Of a stretch of DNA of 64,000 nt, positions 46,865-56,460 are shown one piece after another (position 1 is the first letter of the stretch; each line of letters begins with the position of its first letter). The stretch is from the NCBI RefSeq assembly GCF_000746525.1, contig NZ_CP009048.1, positions 1,357,501 through 1,421,500 on the forward strand, written 5' to 3'. The position numbers were made by a program, and so were the translations under genes. This stretch comes from Pseudomonas alkylphenolica (GTDB taxonomy: Bacteria > Pseudomonadota > Gammaproteobacteria > Pseudomonadales > Pseudomonadaceae). The notes beneath the pieces were generated by a model. That model was not told where the DNA came from and did not search any database. It was given only the letters and a program-made list of their open reading frames with translations.

Positions 46865-47922
46865 CAGTGCGCCTTGACGTTCTTCAGCTCGACCTGGGCA
46901 GCGCCTTCGGCGGCAACGCCGATCTGGCCGATGACCCATGGCTGCTCGCCGGAGTCACGCAGGTTGTTCAGGGCGGTCTCGACCTGGTCCTGAGCCACGC
47001 AGATGACCATGCCGACGCCGCAGTTCAGCACGCGGTGCATTTCGTGCTCGTCAACGTTGCCTTGCTGTTGCAGCCAGTCGAAGACTACCGGGCGATTCCA
47101 GCTGGCGACGTCGACCACCGCCTGGGCGCCTTTTGGCAGGACGCGTGGAATGTTGTCGAGCAGACCGCCACCGGTGATGTGGGCCATGGCCTTGACTGCG
47201 CCGGTGTCTTTGATCAGCTTGAGCAGCGGCTTGACGTAGATACGGGTCGGCGCCATCAGCAGTTCGGTCAGTGGCTTGCCGTCGAGCTGGGTGTTTTCGA
47301 TGTCGGCACCGGACACTTCGATGATCTTGCGGATCAGCGAGTAGCCGTTGGAGTGCGGGCCGGAAGACGGCAGGGCGATCAGCGCGTCGCCAGTGGCAAC
47401 CTTGGAGCCGTCGATGATCTCGGCTTTTTCCACCACGCCAACACAGAAGCCGGCCAGGTCGTAGTCTTCGCCTTCGTACATGCCAGGCATTTCAGCGGTT
47501 TCACCGCCGACCAGGGAGCAGCCAGCCAGTTCGCAGCCAGCGCCGATGCCGGTAACCACGGTAGCGGCAACATCAACGTTGAGCTTGCCGGTGGCGTAGT
47601 AGTCGAGGAAGAACAGCGGCTCGGCGCCGCACACCACCAGGTCGTTGACGCACATGGCGACCAGGTCCTGGCCGATGCTGTCGTGCTTGTTCAGGTTCAG
47701 TGCCAGACGCAGCTTGGTGCCGACGCCGTCGGTGCCGGAGACCAGTACCGGTTGTTTGTAGCCGGCCGGGATTTCACAGAGGGCGCCAAAACCGCCCAGG
47801 CCGCCCATGACTTCCGGGCGCGCCGTGCGCTTGGCAACGCCTTTGATGCGTTCGACCAATGCTTCACCGGCGTCGATGTCTACACCGGCGTCCTTGTAGC
47901 TCAGGGAGGGTTGCTTGCTCAT
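46864..47922 (-). CDS. purM: phosphoribosylformylglycinamidine cyclo-ligase
   Basis: 352 aa AIR synthetase, ATP-dependent, of the PurM/ThiH-like fold. The N-terminus [27 protein letters not shown] and the stretches [39 protein letters not shown] and [16 protein letters not shown] are diagnostic. The start at 47922 was chosen by that conserved N-terminus. It forms an operon with purN. Confidence 0.95.
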   Translation of the reverse strand: MSKQPSLSYKDAGVDIDAGEALVERIKGVAKRTARPEVMGGLGGFGALCEIPAGYKQPVLVSGTDGVGTKLRLALNLNKHDSIGQDLVAMCVNDLVVCGAEPLFFLDYYATGKLNVDVAATVVTGIGAGCELAGCSLVGGETAEMPGMYEGEDYDLAGFCVGVVEKAEIIDGSKVATGDALIALPSSGPHSNGYSLIRKIIEVSGADIENTQLDGKPLTELLMAPTRIYVKPLLKLIKDTGAVKAMAHITGGGLLDNIPRVLPKGAQAVVDVASWNRPVVFDWLQQQGNVDEHEMHRVLNCGVGMVICVAQDQVETALNNLRDSGEQPWVIGQIGVAAEGAAQVELKNVKAH

Positions 47923-48268
47923 GATCCAGGCCTTTAGGGGGGAGGGATTCAGGGGAATCGACCGTGACCTGCCAGGCAAGGCGGAGGGTAATCCGGTTGC
48001 CTGACCGTCGCCGGTCTGCGAAGGCGCGCGATTTTATCAGGGTTGCCCGGTAGCGGCCATCCTCAGGCCGACGGGCAGAGCCCAGATCGGCTAAAAAAAT
48101 AGCCTTTAACAGTGTCTCGCTGGTTGCCGGGGCCCAGGCTGTATAAGGTATAGCAAAGGCTTTGAGATGAAATTGACCGCGCTGGCTGAATGTTTTGCCG
48201 GGTGCTGCGGTCATACCGGCATCTTGTTTATAAGCATCGCTTCTTTATTACCAGGACAGGAATCCTCC
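47923..48268. other. divergent intergenic region purM / DUF2066
   Basis: About 350 bases without a gene. It must hold the divergent promoters; GTATAAGGT near 48140-48148 is a possible -10 for the DUF2066 gene. No repeat, RNA gene or clear operator is seen. Confidence 0.4.
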
Positions 48269-49318
48269 ATGCGTTTGCGTAATTACCTGGCCGTTGGCTG
48301 TCTTGCCTTGCTGGGGCTGTCGGCTCAGGCCGAAACCCTTTCCGGCCTCTATCAGGTTCGCGAGCCGGTCGACGGCCAAAGCGCCGAAGCCCGCACCCTG
48401 GCCACCGGCAAAGCCCTTGAAACCCTCGTGCTGCGCCTGACCGGTGACCCCAAGGCGGCGCAGAGCCCGGCCCTGGCGGGGCTGCGCAAAGACCCGCAAC
48501 AGATCATCAGTCAGTTCGGCTTCGAGGCCGGGCCGCCCGAAACCGTGCTGGTGGACTTCGATCCGGGCAGCACCGAGCGCACCTTGCGTCAGGCGGGCCT
48601 GGCGCTGTGGGGCAACAATCGGCCTTCGATCCTTGGCTGGTGGTTGAACGACAGTACCGAAGGCTCAAGCCTGGTCGGCGACGGCCAGAACAGCGCCGCG
48701 CCCCTGCGCCGTGCCGCCCAGCACCGAGGCTTGCCATTGCGCCTGCCGCTGGCCGACCTCAATGAGCAATTGGTGGCCACTGCGAAAAATCTAGAGGGTG
48801 CGGACCCTGCGCCGCTGCGCGAGGCTTCCGAGCGTTATGGCGCCGACGCCTTGCTGGCGGTGCATGCCAGTGAAGCCGACGGCAAGTGGCAGGGCAGCTG
48901 GCGGCTGTGGCTGGGCGAGCAGCGCGAGCAGGGCAAGGTTGAAGCTGCCGACCAGGCCGCGCTGGCCGACGCTGTGATGCTGGCGGTCAGCAACCGCCTG
49001 GCGCCGCGCTTTGTGACTCGCCCCGGTGCCAGCAGTGAAATGCAGGTGCAGGTGCAAGGCATGAACCTGGCACGTTATGCCGAGCTCGGTCGGGTGCTGG
49101 AACCCTATGGTGCGCGCCTGAAACAGGTTGAGGGCGATACCCTGACCTATCAGGTCACTGGCAACAGCGATCAGCTGCGCGCCCAGCTGGGCCTGGCCAA
49201 ACTGCAGGAGCTGCCAGCTGAAGCGCCGGTAGCGCAACCGCCTGTTGATCTGGCCAATCCGGGAGCGACCCAGGCCGCTGCGCCAAAACCGTTCAATGGC
49301 CTGCGTTTTCGTTGGTAA
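48269..49318 (+). CDS. DUF2066 periplasmic protein
   Basis: 349 aa with a signal peptide (MRLRNYLAVGCLALLGLSAQA-E). The DUF2066 pattern is clear: GLYQVREPVDGQSAEARTLATGKALETLVLRLTGDP near the start, VLVDFDPGSTERTLRQAGLALWGNNRPSILGWWL, and a later MQVQVQGMNLARYAELGRVLEPYG. No function is known. It precedes the PerM-like gene by 25 bases and the two are probably co-transcribed with hda further on, an order seen in pseudomonads. Confidence 0.87.
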   Translation: MRLRNYLAVGCLALLGLSAQAETLSGLYQVREPVDGQSAEARTLATGKALETLVLRLTGDPKAAQSPALAGLRKDPQQIISQFGFEAGPPETVLVDFDPGSTERTLRQAGLALWGNNRPSILGWWLNDSTEGSSLVGDGQNSAAPLRRAAQHRGLPLRLPLADLNEQLVATAKNLEGADPAPLREASERYGADALLAVHASEADGKWQGSWRLWLGEQREQGKVEAADQAALADAVMLAVSNRLAPRFVTRPGASSEMQVQVQGMNLARYAELGRVLEPYGARLKQVEGDTLTYQVTGNSDQLRAQLGLAKLQELPAEAPVAQPPVDLANPGATQAAAPKPFNGLRFRW

Positions 49319-49343
49319 TCCCTGACCTGGCCTGGAGCCGTTC

Positions 49344-50417
49344 ATGATTGATATGCGTCGCTGGGTATGGCCCGGCGTAATTTTGCTGTGCGCCGCTTTG
49401 CTGTACTGGCTGCACCCGATTCTGCCGCCGTTTCTGGTCGGCATCCTGCTGGCCTATCTGGCCGACCCGCTGGTCGATCGCCTGGAACGTGCCGGCTTGT
49501 CCCGCACCTGGGGCGTGGTGCTGGTATTCACCTTGTTTACCCTGTTGCTGACCCTGCTGCTCCTGGTGCTGGTGCCGATGCTGGCCAAGCAGTTGGTGCG
49601 CCTCTACGAGCTGGCGCCGCAGATGCTTGACTGGTTGCAGCATGATGCCTTGCCCTGGCTACAGACACGCCTTGGCCTGGCCGAGGGCTTCTGGAAGTTC
49701 GACAAGATCAAGGCGGCCATCAGCGGTCATATGGGCCAGACCACCGACATCGTCGGGGTCATCCTGTCCCAGGCCACCGCTTCGGGGCTGGCCCTGCTGG
49801 GCTGGCTGGCCAACCTGGTGCTGATCCCGGTGGTGAGCTTCTACCTGCTGCGTGACTGGGACCTGATGATGGCCAAGATCCGTGGCCTGCTGCCGCGTCA
49901 GCGCGAGGAACGGGTGGTGGCGCTGGCCGGCGAGTGCCACGAAGTGCTGGGGGCGTTCGTCCGTGGCCAGTTAATGGTGATGGTGGCGTTGGGGGTGATC
50001 TATGCCTCTGGCCTGATGCTTGTGGGCCTTGAGCTCGGATTGTTGATTGGCCTGCTGGCAGGTCTGGCGGCCATCGTGCCGTACATGGGCTTCATTATTG
50101 GTATCGGCGCGGCGATGATTGCCGGGTTGTTCCAGTTTGGCGGTGATCCTTATCCGTTACTGGCGATCGCAGCGGTATTCATGATCGGCCAGGCGCTGGA
50201 AGGCATGGTCCTGACGCCACTGCTGGTCGGTGACCGCATCGGCCTGCATCCTGTGGCGGTGATTTTCGCCATTCTCGCCGGCGGTGAACTGTTCGGTTTC
50301 ACCGGCGTTCTGCTGGCCCTGCCGGTGGCGGCGGTGATCATGGTGCTGCTGCGTCACATCCATGATCTCTATAAAGAGTCGGATATGTATGGCGGTGAGA
50401 TCGACCCGGATCTCTAG
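49344..50417 (+). CDS. AI-2E family transporter (PerM-like)
   Basis: 357 aa with about eight membrane helices. Family features include the N-terminal LHPILPPFLVGILLAYLADPLVDRLER, a central soluble loop, the motif GLLAGLAAIVPYMGFIIG and the C-terminal LTPLLVGDRIGLHPVAVIFAILAGGELFGF. Some members export autoinducer-2 or sodium, but the role of the pseudomonad protein is not established. Confidence 0.9.
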   Translation: MIDMRRWVWPGVILLCAALLYWLHPILPPFLVGILLAYLADPLVDRLERAGLSRTWGVVLVFTLFTLLLTLLLLVLVPMLAKQLVRLYELAPQMLDWLQHDALPWLQTRLGLAEGFWKFDKIKAAISGHMGQTTDIVGVILSQATASGLALLGWLANLVLIPVVSFYLLRDWDLMMAKIRGLLPRQREERVVALAGECHEVLGAFVRGQLMVMVALGVIYASGLMLVGLELGLLIGLLAGLAAIVPYMGFIIGIGAAMIAGLFQFGGDPYPLLAIAAVFMIGQALEGMVLTPLLVGDRIGLHPVAVIFAILAGGELFGFTGVLLALPVAAVIMVLLRHIHDLYKESDMYGGEIDPDL

Positions 50418-50574
50418 CTTGATGGCAATGGGCTTGCAGTGATTCCCGGGTGTCAATGCAAGCCTTTGATTTTACTTGTGGTCCTCACTGATTGTGCGAC
50501 CGGCGCCACGGGTATAGACTTTGCAGACTTTTCACAAAAGGCCCCTTGTGGTTCTTCGGAACTGCCCAGCCAGC

Positions 50575-51279
50575 ATGAAACCGATCCAGTTGCCCTTGGG
50601 TGTGCGTCTGCGTGATGACGCCACCTTCATCAACTACTACCCGGGTGCCAACGCCGCCGCATTGGGCTACGTCGAGCGACTCTGCGAAGCCGACGCCGGC
50701 TGGACCGAAAGCCTGATCTATCTCTGGGGCAAGCAGGGCGTCGGGCGTACCCATCTGCTGCAAGCCGCCTGCCTGCGTTTCGAGCAATTGGGTGAACCCG
50801 CCGTATACCTGCCGCTGGCGCAGCTGCTCGACCGTGGAGTCGAGTTGCTGGATAACCTCGAACAGTACGAACTGGTCTGCCTCGACGACCTGCATGTGAT
50901 TGCCGGCAAGCCGGAGTGGGAAGAGGCCATGTTCCACCTGTTCAACCGCCTGCGTGACAGCGGCCGGCGCTTGTTGCTGGCAGCATCCAGTTCACCGCGA
51001 GAGCTGCCGATCAAGCTGGCAGACCTCAAGTCGCGCCTGACCCTGGCGCTGATCTTCCAGATGCGTGCGCTGTCTGACGAAGACAAGCTGCGCGCCTTGC
51101 AACTGCGTGCCTCGCGCCGCGGCCTGCAACTCTCCGACGAGGTCGGACACTTCATCCTCACCCGCGGCACGCGCAGCATGAGCGCCTTGTTCGACTTGCT
51201 CGAACGCCTCGATCAGGCTTCTTTGCAGGCTCAACGCAAGCTCACCATCCCGTTTTTGAAAGAAACTTTAGGCTGGTGA
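50575..51279 (+). CDS. hda: DnaA regulatory inactivator Hda
   Basis: 234 aa AAA+ protein like the central part of DnaA. Phosphate-binding loop GKQGVGRTHLL, Walker B ELVCLDDLHVI, and the arginine-finger helix RLRDSGRRLLLAASSSPRELP. Hda with the sliding clamp promotes ATP hydrolysis by DnaA. The clamp-binding motif QLPLGVRL appears at the N-terminus (residues 4-11), which supports the ATG at 50575 over an earlier in-frame one. Confidence 0.93.
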   Translation: MKPIQLPLGVRLRDDATFINYYPGANAAALGYVERLCEADAGWTESLIYLWGKQGVGRTHLLQAACLRFEQLGEPAVYLPLAQLLDRGVELLDNLEQYELVCLDDLHVIAGKPEWEEAMFHLFNRLRDSGRRLLLAASSSPRELPIKLADLKSRLTLALIFQMRALSDEDKLRALQLRASRRGLQLSDEVGHFILTRGTRSMSALFDLLERLDQASLQAQRKLTIPFLKETLGW

Positions 51280-51394
51280 GGCAGGGGCTAGAGCCTCGGC
51301 ACGTAAAAGTCACATTTTTTTCGATTGAATTTGCAAATCGATGCGATAGAAGGCATAGTCTCGACTTCTTTAAATCCAAGACACGGTCGTGCCC

Positions 51395-52027
51395 ATGCTA
51401 AATCGCTTCGCACCCCTCGTGCCCCTCGCACTTGTGACCCTGCTTTTTGGCTGCGCAGCGCATAGCCCTGTTTCGCAGCAGCAGGTTCAACAACCGGTTT
51501 CCGCTCAGGTTTTGAGCAAGTCCTCCACCTCGTCGGTGTTCGAGGAAGAGCTGGCCACCGAAGAAGAACTTCAGGATTTCTCCAGCAGCAAGCCTTACCA
51601 ATTGCCAGCCCTGGCTGACAACATTCTCGAGCGCGGTATGTCGCTGATCGGTACCCGTTACCGCTTCGGTGGTACCTCCGAGAACACCGGCTTTGATTGC
51701 AGCGGTTTCATCGGTTACCTGTTCCGCGAAGAAGCCGGCCTCAACCTGCCGCGCTCCACCCGCGAAATGATCAACGTAAAAGCCCCGCTGGTTGCCCGTA
51801 ACAACCTCAAGCCGGGTGATCTGCTGTTCTTCAGCACCAATGGTCGCGGTCGTGTCAGTCACGCCGGGATCTACCTGGGCGACGATCAGTTCATCCACTC
51901 CAGCAGCCGCCGCAGCGGTGGCGTGCGCATCGACAAACTCGGTGATCGCTACTGGAGCAAGACCTTTATCGAAGCCAAGCGCGCATTGGCCATGGCACCG
52001 ACCGCGACCACCATCTCGCGCAACTGA
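51395..52027 (+). CDS. NlpC/P60 (C40) peptidoglycan endopeptidase, lipoprotein
   Basis: 210 aa. Lipobox TLLFGC near residue 20. The C-terminal NlpC/P60 domain has catalytic Cys in GFDCSGFIGYLF, His in RVSHAGIYLGDDQFIHSSS and a second His in the same stretch. It should cut peptide stems of the cell wall, in the manner of Spr/MepS. A GTG two codons earlier is also possible. It is followed by a second gene of the same family. Confidence 0.88.
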   Translation: MLNRFAPLVPLALVTLLFGCAAHSPVSQQQVQQPVSAQVLSKSSTSSVFEEELATEEELQDFSSSKPYQLPALADNILERGMSLIGTRYRFGGTSENTGFDCSGFIGYLFREEAGLNLPRSTREMINVKAPLVARNNLKPGDLLFFSTNGRGRVSHAGIYLGDDQFIHSSSRRSGGVRIDKLGDRYWSKTFIEAKRALAMAPTATTISRN

Positions 52028-52161
52028 TCATCGGCCTTGCGGTATCACGGCGACGTAGCTGAAAAGCGCGTCGCCGTGCGTGTTTACAGAAAGCGTCTAA
52101 TCTAAATTCTCACCTATTTCCGGCCTCGTTTCCGGACGGCTTCAGACAGGATGTTCTGACC

Positions 52162-52695
52162 ATGGCGATAAAGGCGCGCCTCGCTCTGTTTTCCCTGCTG
52201 GCACTGCTCGGTGCCTGCTCCAGCCATGCCCCGACCCCGCCCAAGGTGGTCGAGCCAGCCGTCATGGCGCCTCAGGTATATTTCTCTCCGGTTGCCGAAG
52301 ATGTGCTGTTCCGTGCTTTGGGCCTGGTCGGTACGCCCTATCGCTGGGGCGGCAACACACCGGACTCGGGTTTTGATTGCAGTGGCTTGATCGGTTACGT
52401 CTATCGCGATGCCGCCGGTATCGCCCTGCCGCGCACCACCCGTGAAATGATTGGCGTGCGTGCGCCGACTATCGACCGTGGCGCCCTGCAGTCCGGGGAC
52501 CTGGTGTTCTTTGCCACCAATGGCGGCTCGCAGGTCAGCCACGCCGGCATCTACGTCGGCGAAGGCCGTTTCGTGCATGCCCCGTCTGCGGGCGGAACCG
52601 TGCGTCTGGACTACCTGTCCAACAGCTACTGGAACAAAACCTATCTCAATGCCAAGCGGGTGCTGGCGCCGACCCACCTGGCGCGCAACCCCTGA
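52162..52695 (+). CDS. NlpC/P60 (C40) peptidoglycan endopeptidase, lipoprotein, second copy
   Basis: 177 aa. Lipobox LLGAC near residue 19, then a short proline-rich linker and an NlpC/P60 domain with Cys in GFDCSGLIGYVY and His in QVSHAGIYVGEGRFVHAPS. It is a paralog of the preceding gene, shorter because the linker is shorter, and the two arose by tandem duplication. The O-methyltransferase gene starts 16 bases after its stop. Confidence 0.88.
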   Translation: MAIKARLALFSLLALLGACSSHAPTPPKVVEPAVMAPQVYFSPVAEDVLFRALGLVGTPYRWGGNTPDSGFDCSGLIGYVYRDAAGIALPRTTREMIGVRAPTIDRGALQSGDLVFFATNGGSQVSHAGIYVGEGRFVHAPSAGGTVRLDYLSNSYWNKTYLNAKRVLAPTHLARNP

Positions 52696-52711
52696 CCTTG
52701 CGAGGTAGGCG

Positions 52712-53359
52712 ATGACGGCACAAACGCTCTACCTCGACGATGCTCTCTACCACTACCTGCAAGCGGTTTCTCTTCGCGAGACACCGTTGCTTGCGCGCTT
52801 GCGCACGCAAACCCAGGCCTTGCCCGAGGCGCGCTGGCAGGTGGCGCCGGAACAAGGGCAGTTGCTGGCGCTGCTGGTGCGCCTGATCGGCGCGCAGCGG
52901 GTGATCGAGGTCGGTACCTTCACCGGATACAGCGCACTGTGCATGGCTCAGGCCATGGAGCAGGGGCAGTTGTTGTGCTGCGATCTTGAAGGTAGTTACA
53001 ACGCGATTGCCTGGCGCTATTGGCGGGAGGCCGGCGTGGCAGAACGTATCGAGTTGCGCCTGGCGCCTGCCTTGCAGACGCTGGCGACATTGCCGTCAGG
53101 TCGTTACGACCTGATGTTCATCGATGCCGACAAGGCCAACTACCCGCAGTATCTGGAAGAGGCCCTGCGCTTGCTGCGTACGGGTGGGCTGGTGTTGTTC
53201 GACAACACCCTGTGGAGCGGGCGGGTGCTGCAGGCGCAGCCCGACAGTGAAGATACCCGGGCAATACAGGCGTTGAACCTGGGGCTCAAGGACGATCCGC
53301 GGGTGGATCTGTCGATGTTGCCCATAGGGGATGGCTTGACGCTTTGTCGTAAGCGTTGA
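52712..53359 (+). CDS. class I SAM-dependent O-methyltransferase
   Basis: 215 aa, methyltransferase family 3 (catechol/caffeoyl-CoA type). SAM motif VIEVGTFTGYSALCMAQAM, acidic loop DLMFIDADKANYPQYLEEALRLLRTGGLVLFDNTLW with the metal ligands Asp and Asn, and the C-terminal DLSMLPIGDGLTLCRKR typical of the family. Substrate unknown. Possibly in one transcript with the upstream lipoproteins. Confidence 0.9.
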   Translation: MTAQTLYLDDALYHYLQAVSLRETPLLARLRTQTQALPEARWQVAPEQGQLLALLVRLIGAQRVIEVGTFTGYSALCMAQAMEQGQLLCCDLEGSYNAIAWRYWREAGVAERIELRLAPALQTLATLPSGRYDLMFIDADKANYPQYLEEALRLLRTGGLVLFDNTLWSGRVLQAQPDSEDTRAIQALNLGLKDDPRVDLSMLPIGDGLTLCRKR

Positions 53360-53371
53360 GTTTACCAAGCT

Positions 53372-53437
53372 GATCGCGGGGCAAGCCGGCTCCCACAGGT
53401 TTGCTCAGTATTGTGGGAGCGGGCTTGCCCCGCGATT
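53372..53437. repeat. REP doublet (REPIN)
   Basis: Outward-facing inverted REP pair with one substitution (AAGCCGGCTCCCA) in the first core, lying between the convergent O-methyltransferase and hypothetical genes and reaching both stops. Confidence 0.87.
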
Positions 53438-53439
53438 GA

Positions 53440-54018
53440 TCATGCCTGCTTGAGCAGCAGCGCAACCCCCGGATGGTACTGCCCGGCCTCGTTGTGCAGT
53501 TTGCGGTAGGCATAGGGGAAGTACCAGGCAATGGCACAGGCGGTGTGCTTTTGCAGGTCGCCAACCAGGTCCTGGAGTTCTTCGGGGCTGGCATGCTGCC
53601 CGGCTTTCCAGGGGCTGGCGAACAGCGCGGCGACTTTTAGCTGGCTGGGTGCAGCCACCTGGCGGGCGGCAGATACGGTCTCCTGCAGGGCGTTGTTCAG
53701 GTCCAGGCGGGCGATGCGTGGCCAGCGCTGGCTGCCTTGCAGGTAGGCGGCTTCTTCACGGTTGGCGATGTACAGGTCGCAGTAACCTTCACGCTCACCT
53801 TCGTCACGCTGCTTCTTGCTCTGGTGATGTTGCAAGGTGATCAGCTCTGCTTGCCAGGCCGCAGCCGAGAGTACGCCGAGGTTCGCTTGGGCGCCGTGCC
53901 AGTAAGGGGCCTCGCCGTCGCCCAGGGTCTGGTTGCAGCGGTCGATGCACTCGACCCAGCGTTCCAGGGCCGGACGCAGGAATTCCAGGCGCGGGTTATT
54001 GATGATCAGGCCTTGCAT
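53440..54018 (-). CDS. conserved hypothetical protein
   Basis: 192 aa, cytoplasmic, no recognised domain. It begins MQGLIINNPRLEFLRPALERWVECIDRCNQ and ends YRKLHNEAGQYHPGVALLLKQA. Arginine- and glutamate-rich helices dominate. Codon use is like its neighbours, so it is probably a resident gene. It lies between the O-methyltransferase gene and the cobalamin riboswitch, divergent from the latter. Confidence 0.72.
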   Translation of the reverse strand: MQGLIINNPRLEFLRPALERWVECIDRCNQTLGDGEAPYWHGAQANLGVLSAAAWQAELITLQHHQSKKQRDEGEREGYCDLYIANREEAAYLQGSQRWPRIARLDLNNALQETVSAARQVAAPSQLKVAALFASPWKAGQHASPEELQDLVGDLQKHTACAIAWYFPYAYRKLHNEAGQYHPGVALLLKQA

Positions 54019-54181
54019 GCCGCTCTCTCCTTTATCGTTGTAATCGAGACAGCCAGATTGTGGCTATTTGATATCACTGATATCAGGGTGGCACAAGATG
54101 ACAAAGGCGCCATTGATCCAGGCCAGTACTGCGCCTTTCATTGACGCTCCGGGTGCAACCCTCTAACCTTCGCGACTTGTT

Positions 54182-54380
54182 TCAGGTGCTCTGTGGGCTG
54201 TGGTCTGGCAGGGTGAAACAGGGAAGCCGGTGGGTGCGCAATTGCGTGCGAGTCCGGCGCTGCCCCCGCAACGGTAGGTGAGTCAAGGCCGCGCATGGCC
54301 ACTGGGTGATCGCACCCGGGAAGGCGCGCGACCCCGGGTGTTGATGACCCCGCTCACAAGCCCGGAGACCGGCCTGTAAC
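54182..54380 (+). promoter_or_regulatory. cobalamin (B12) riboswitch
   Basis: The B12-box region GAGTCCGGCGCTGCCCCCGC is at about 54250-54269, with GCCACTGGG at 54298-54306, CCCGGGAAGG near 54316 and the closing strand CCCGGAGACCGGCCTG at about 54361-54376. These are the conserved blocks of the adenosylcobalamin riboswitch. It lies about 180 bases before cobO and should switch the operon off when B12 is plentiful. A GCATCAC/GTGATGC hairpin at 54389-54407 may belong to its expression platform. Confidence 0.92.
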
Positions 54381-54556
54381 AGTCAACGGCATCACGGAGG
54401 GTGATGCGCGGTTTCTTCGGCCTGTGCCGCAGCCCTGCGCGTTTTTCCGTCTGCCTTATCCATTGATCTGTTGCCATCTCTTTGCCGCGAACGCTGTGCA
54501 GCCCTGTGCTGCCAAGCGCGTTGCAGGTTGGCTGACAGTGGTTTGCGGAGACTTCG

Positions 54557-55168
54557 ATGACTGAATCCACCGAGCGTGACGAACGCCACCTGGCCCGTAT
54601 GCAGCGGAAGAAGGCGGTAATCGACGAGCGTATTGCCAACGCCCCTAACGAATGCGGCCTGCTGCTGGTGCTCAGCGGTAACGGCAAGGGCAAGAGCAGC
54701 TCGGCCTTCGGCATGCTCGCCCGGGCCATGGGCCATGGTATGCAATGCGGCGTGGTGCAGTTCATCAAGGGCCGCAACAGCACTGGCGAAGAGCTGTTCT
54801 TCCGGCGTTTCCCCGAGCAGGTGCGCTATCACGTGATGGGCGAAGGCTTCACCTGGGAAACTCAGGACCGCCAGCGTGACATCGCCGCAGCCGAAGCGGC
54901 CTGGGCCGTTTCGCGCCAGTTGCTGCAGGATCCGACGATCACCTTCGTGGTGCTCGACGAGCTGAATATCGCTCTCAAGCATGGCTACCTTGACCTCGAA
55001 CAGGTGCTCAGCGACCTGCAGGCGCGTCCGCCGATGCAGCACGTGATCGTCACCGGTCGGGGCGCCAAGGATGAAATGATCGAACTGGCCGACACCGTCA
55101 CCGAGATGGGCATGATCAAGCACGCTTTTCAGGCCGGTATCCGTGCCCAGAAGGGCGTTGAACTATGA
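54557..55168 (+). CDS. cobO: cob(I)yrinic acid a,c-diamide adenosyltransferase
   Basis: 203 aa. P-loop GNGKGKSSS at residues 41-49 and the VVLDELNIALKHGYLDLEQVL stretch are diagnostic of CobA/CobO. It attaches the adenosyl group from ATP to cobalt. First gene behind the B12 riboswitch; the stop overlaps the cobB start. Confidence 0.95.
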   Translation: MTESTERDERHLARMQRKKAVIDERIANAPNECGLLLVLSGNGKGKSSSAFGMLARAMGHGMQCGVVQFIKGRNSTGEELFFRRFPEQVRYHVMGEGFTWETQDRQRDIAAAEAAWAVSRQLLQDPTITFVVLDELNIALKHGYLDLEQVLSDLQARPPMQHVIVTGRGAKDEMIELADTVTEMGMIKHAFQAGIRAQKGVEL

Positions 55169-56460
55169 GTGACACGCGCCACTGCCCGGCGGTGCTGATT
55201 GCCGCCCCGGCTTCAGGCCAGGGCAAGACTACGGTGACCGCTGCCCTGGCGCGGCTGCACCGCAACCTCGGGCGTAAGGTGCGGGTGTTCAAGTGCGGCC
55301 CGGACTTCCTTGACCCGATGATTCTCGAACGGGCCAGCGGTGCGCCGGTGTACCAGCTGGACCTGTGGATGGTCGGTGAGCAGGAAAGCCGCCGGCTGCT
55401 GTGGGAAGCGGCCAGCGATGCCGATCTGATCCTGATCGAAGGGGTTATGGGTCTGTTCGACGGTACGCCGTCGAGCGCCGACCTTGCCCGCCATTTCAAT
55501 GTGCCGGTGCTGGCGGTGATCGACGGTACCGCCATGGCCCAGACCTTCGGCGCCCTGGCCCTGGGGTTGGCGCGCTATCAGCCCGACCTGCCGTTTGCCG
55601 GGGTACTGGCCAACCGTGTCGGCACTTTGCGTCACGCCCAGTTGCTTGAAGGCAGCCTTACCGAAGGACTGCGCTGGTACGGCGGCCTGTCGCGGGAAAC
55701 CGGGATTGAATTGCCCAGCCGCCATCTGGGCCTGGTCCAGGCCAGTGAGCTCAATGATCTGGATGTTCGCCTGGACGCCGCAGCCGCAGCCCTCGGCGCC
55801 AGTTGTGAGTCGTCTCTGCCGCCGGCGGTGGCGTTCGCGGCGCCGACTGTCGAGGTTATCGAGCCCTTGCTCGATGGCGTGACCATCGCCGTGGCGCGGG
55901 ATGAGGCCTTTGCCTTCACTTATGGCGCCAACCTTGACCTGCTGCGGGCCATGGGCGCCGAGCTGAGCTTCTTTTCGCCACTGCATGACCACACGCTACC
56001 GCAGGCAGACAGCCTGTACCTGCCGGGTGGCTATCCGGAACTGCATCACCAGGCATTGGCTGCCAACACCGCGATGCTCGCCGCGATCCGCAGCCATCAT
56101 CAGGCAGGCAAGCCAGTGCTGGCCGAATGTGGCGGCATGCTCTACCTGCTTGAGGCCTTGACCGATGTTGCGGGTGAGCGTGCCGAGTTGCTGGGTTTGC
56201 TGGAAGGCGAAGCGGTGATGCAGAAGCGCCTCGCAGCCCTGGCGCTGCAGGCGGTGGAGCTGCCGGAAGGGACCTTGCGCGGCCATACCTATCACCACTC
56301 GCTGACCACTACCTCGCTCGAGCCGATTGCCCGTGGCCACAGCCCCAATGGCGGCCGTGGCGCCGAAGCGGTCTATCGCTGTGGCCGGCTGACGGCGTCC
56401 TACGTGCATTTCTACTTTGCCTCCAACCCGCACGCGGCGGCGGCGCTGTTGGCACCATGA
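55165..56460 (+). CDS. cobB: cobyrinate a,c-diamide synthase
   Basis: 431 aa. An N-terminal ATP-binding domain (IAAPASGQGKTTVTAAL) is joined to a class I glutamine amidotransferase domain with the nucleophilic Cys in KPVLAECGGMLYLLEAL. It amidates side chains a and c of cobyrinate. Overlaps cobO and bluB by four bases each. Confidence 0.94.
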   Translation: MSDTRHCPAVLIAAPASGQGKTTVTAALARLHRNLGRKVRVFKCGPDFLDPMILERASGAPVYQLDLWMVGEQESRRLLWEAASDADLILIEGVMGLFDGTPSSADLARHFNVPVLAVIDGTAMAQTFGALALGLARYQPDLPFAGVLANRVGTLRHAQLLEGSLTEGLRWYGGLSRETGIELPSRHLGLVQASELNDLDVRLDAAAAALGASCESSLPPAVAFAAPTVEVIEPLLDGVTIAVARDEAFAFTYGANLDLLRAMGAELSFFSPLHDHTLPQADSLYLPGGYPELHHQALAANTAMLAAIRSHHQAGKPVLAECGGMLYLLEALTDVAGERAELLGLLEGEAVMQKRLAALALQAVELPEGTLRGHTYHHSLTTTSLEPIARGHSPNGGRGAEAVYRCGRLTASYVHFYFASNPHAAAALLAP

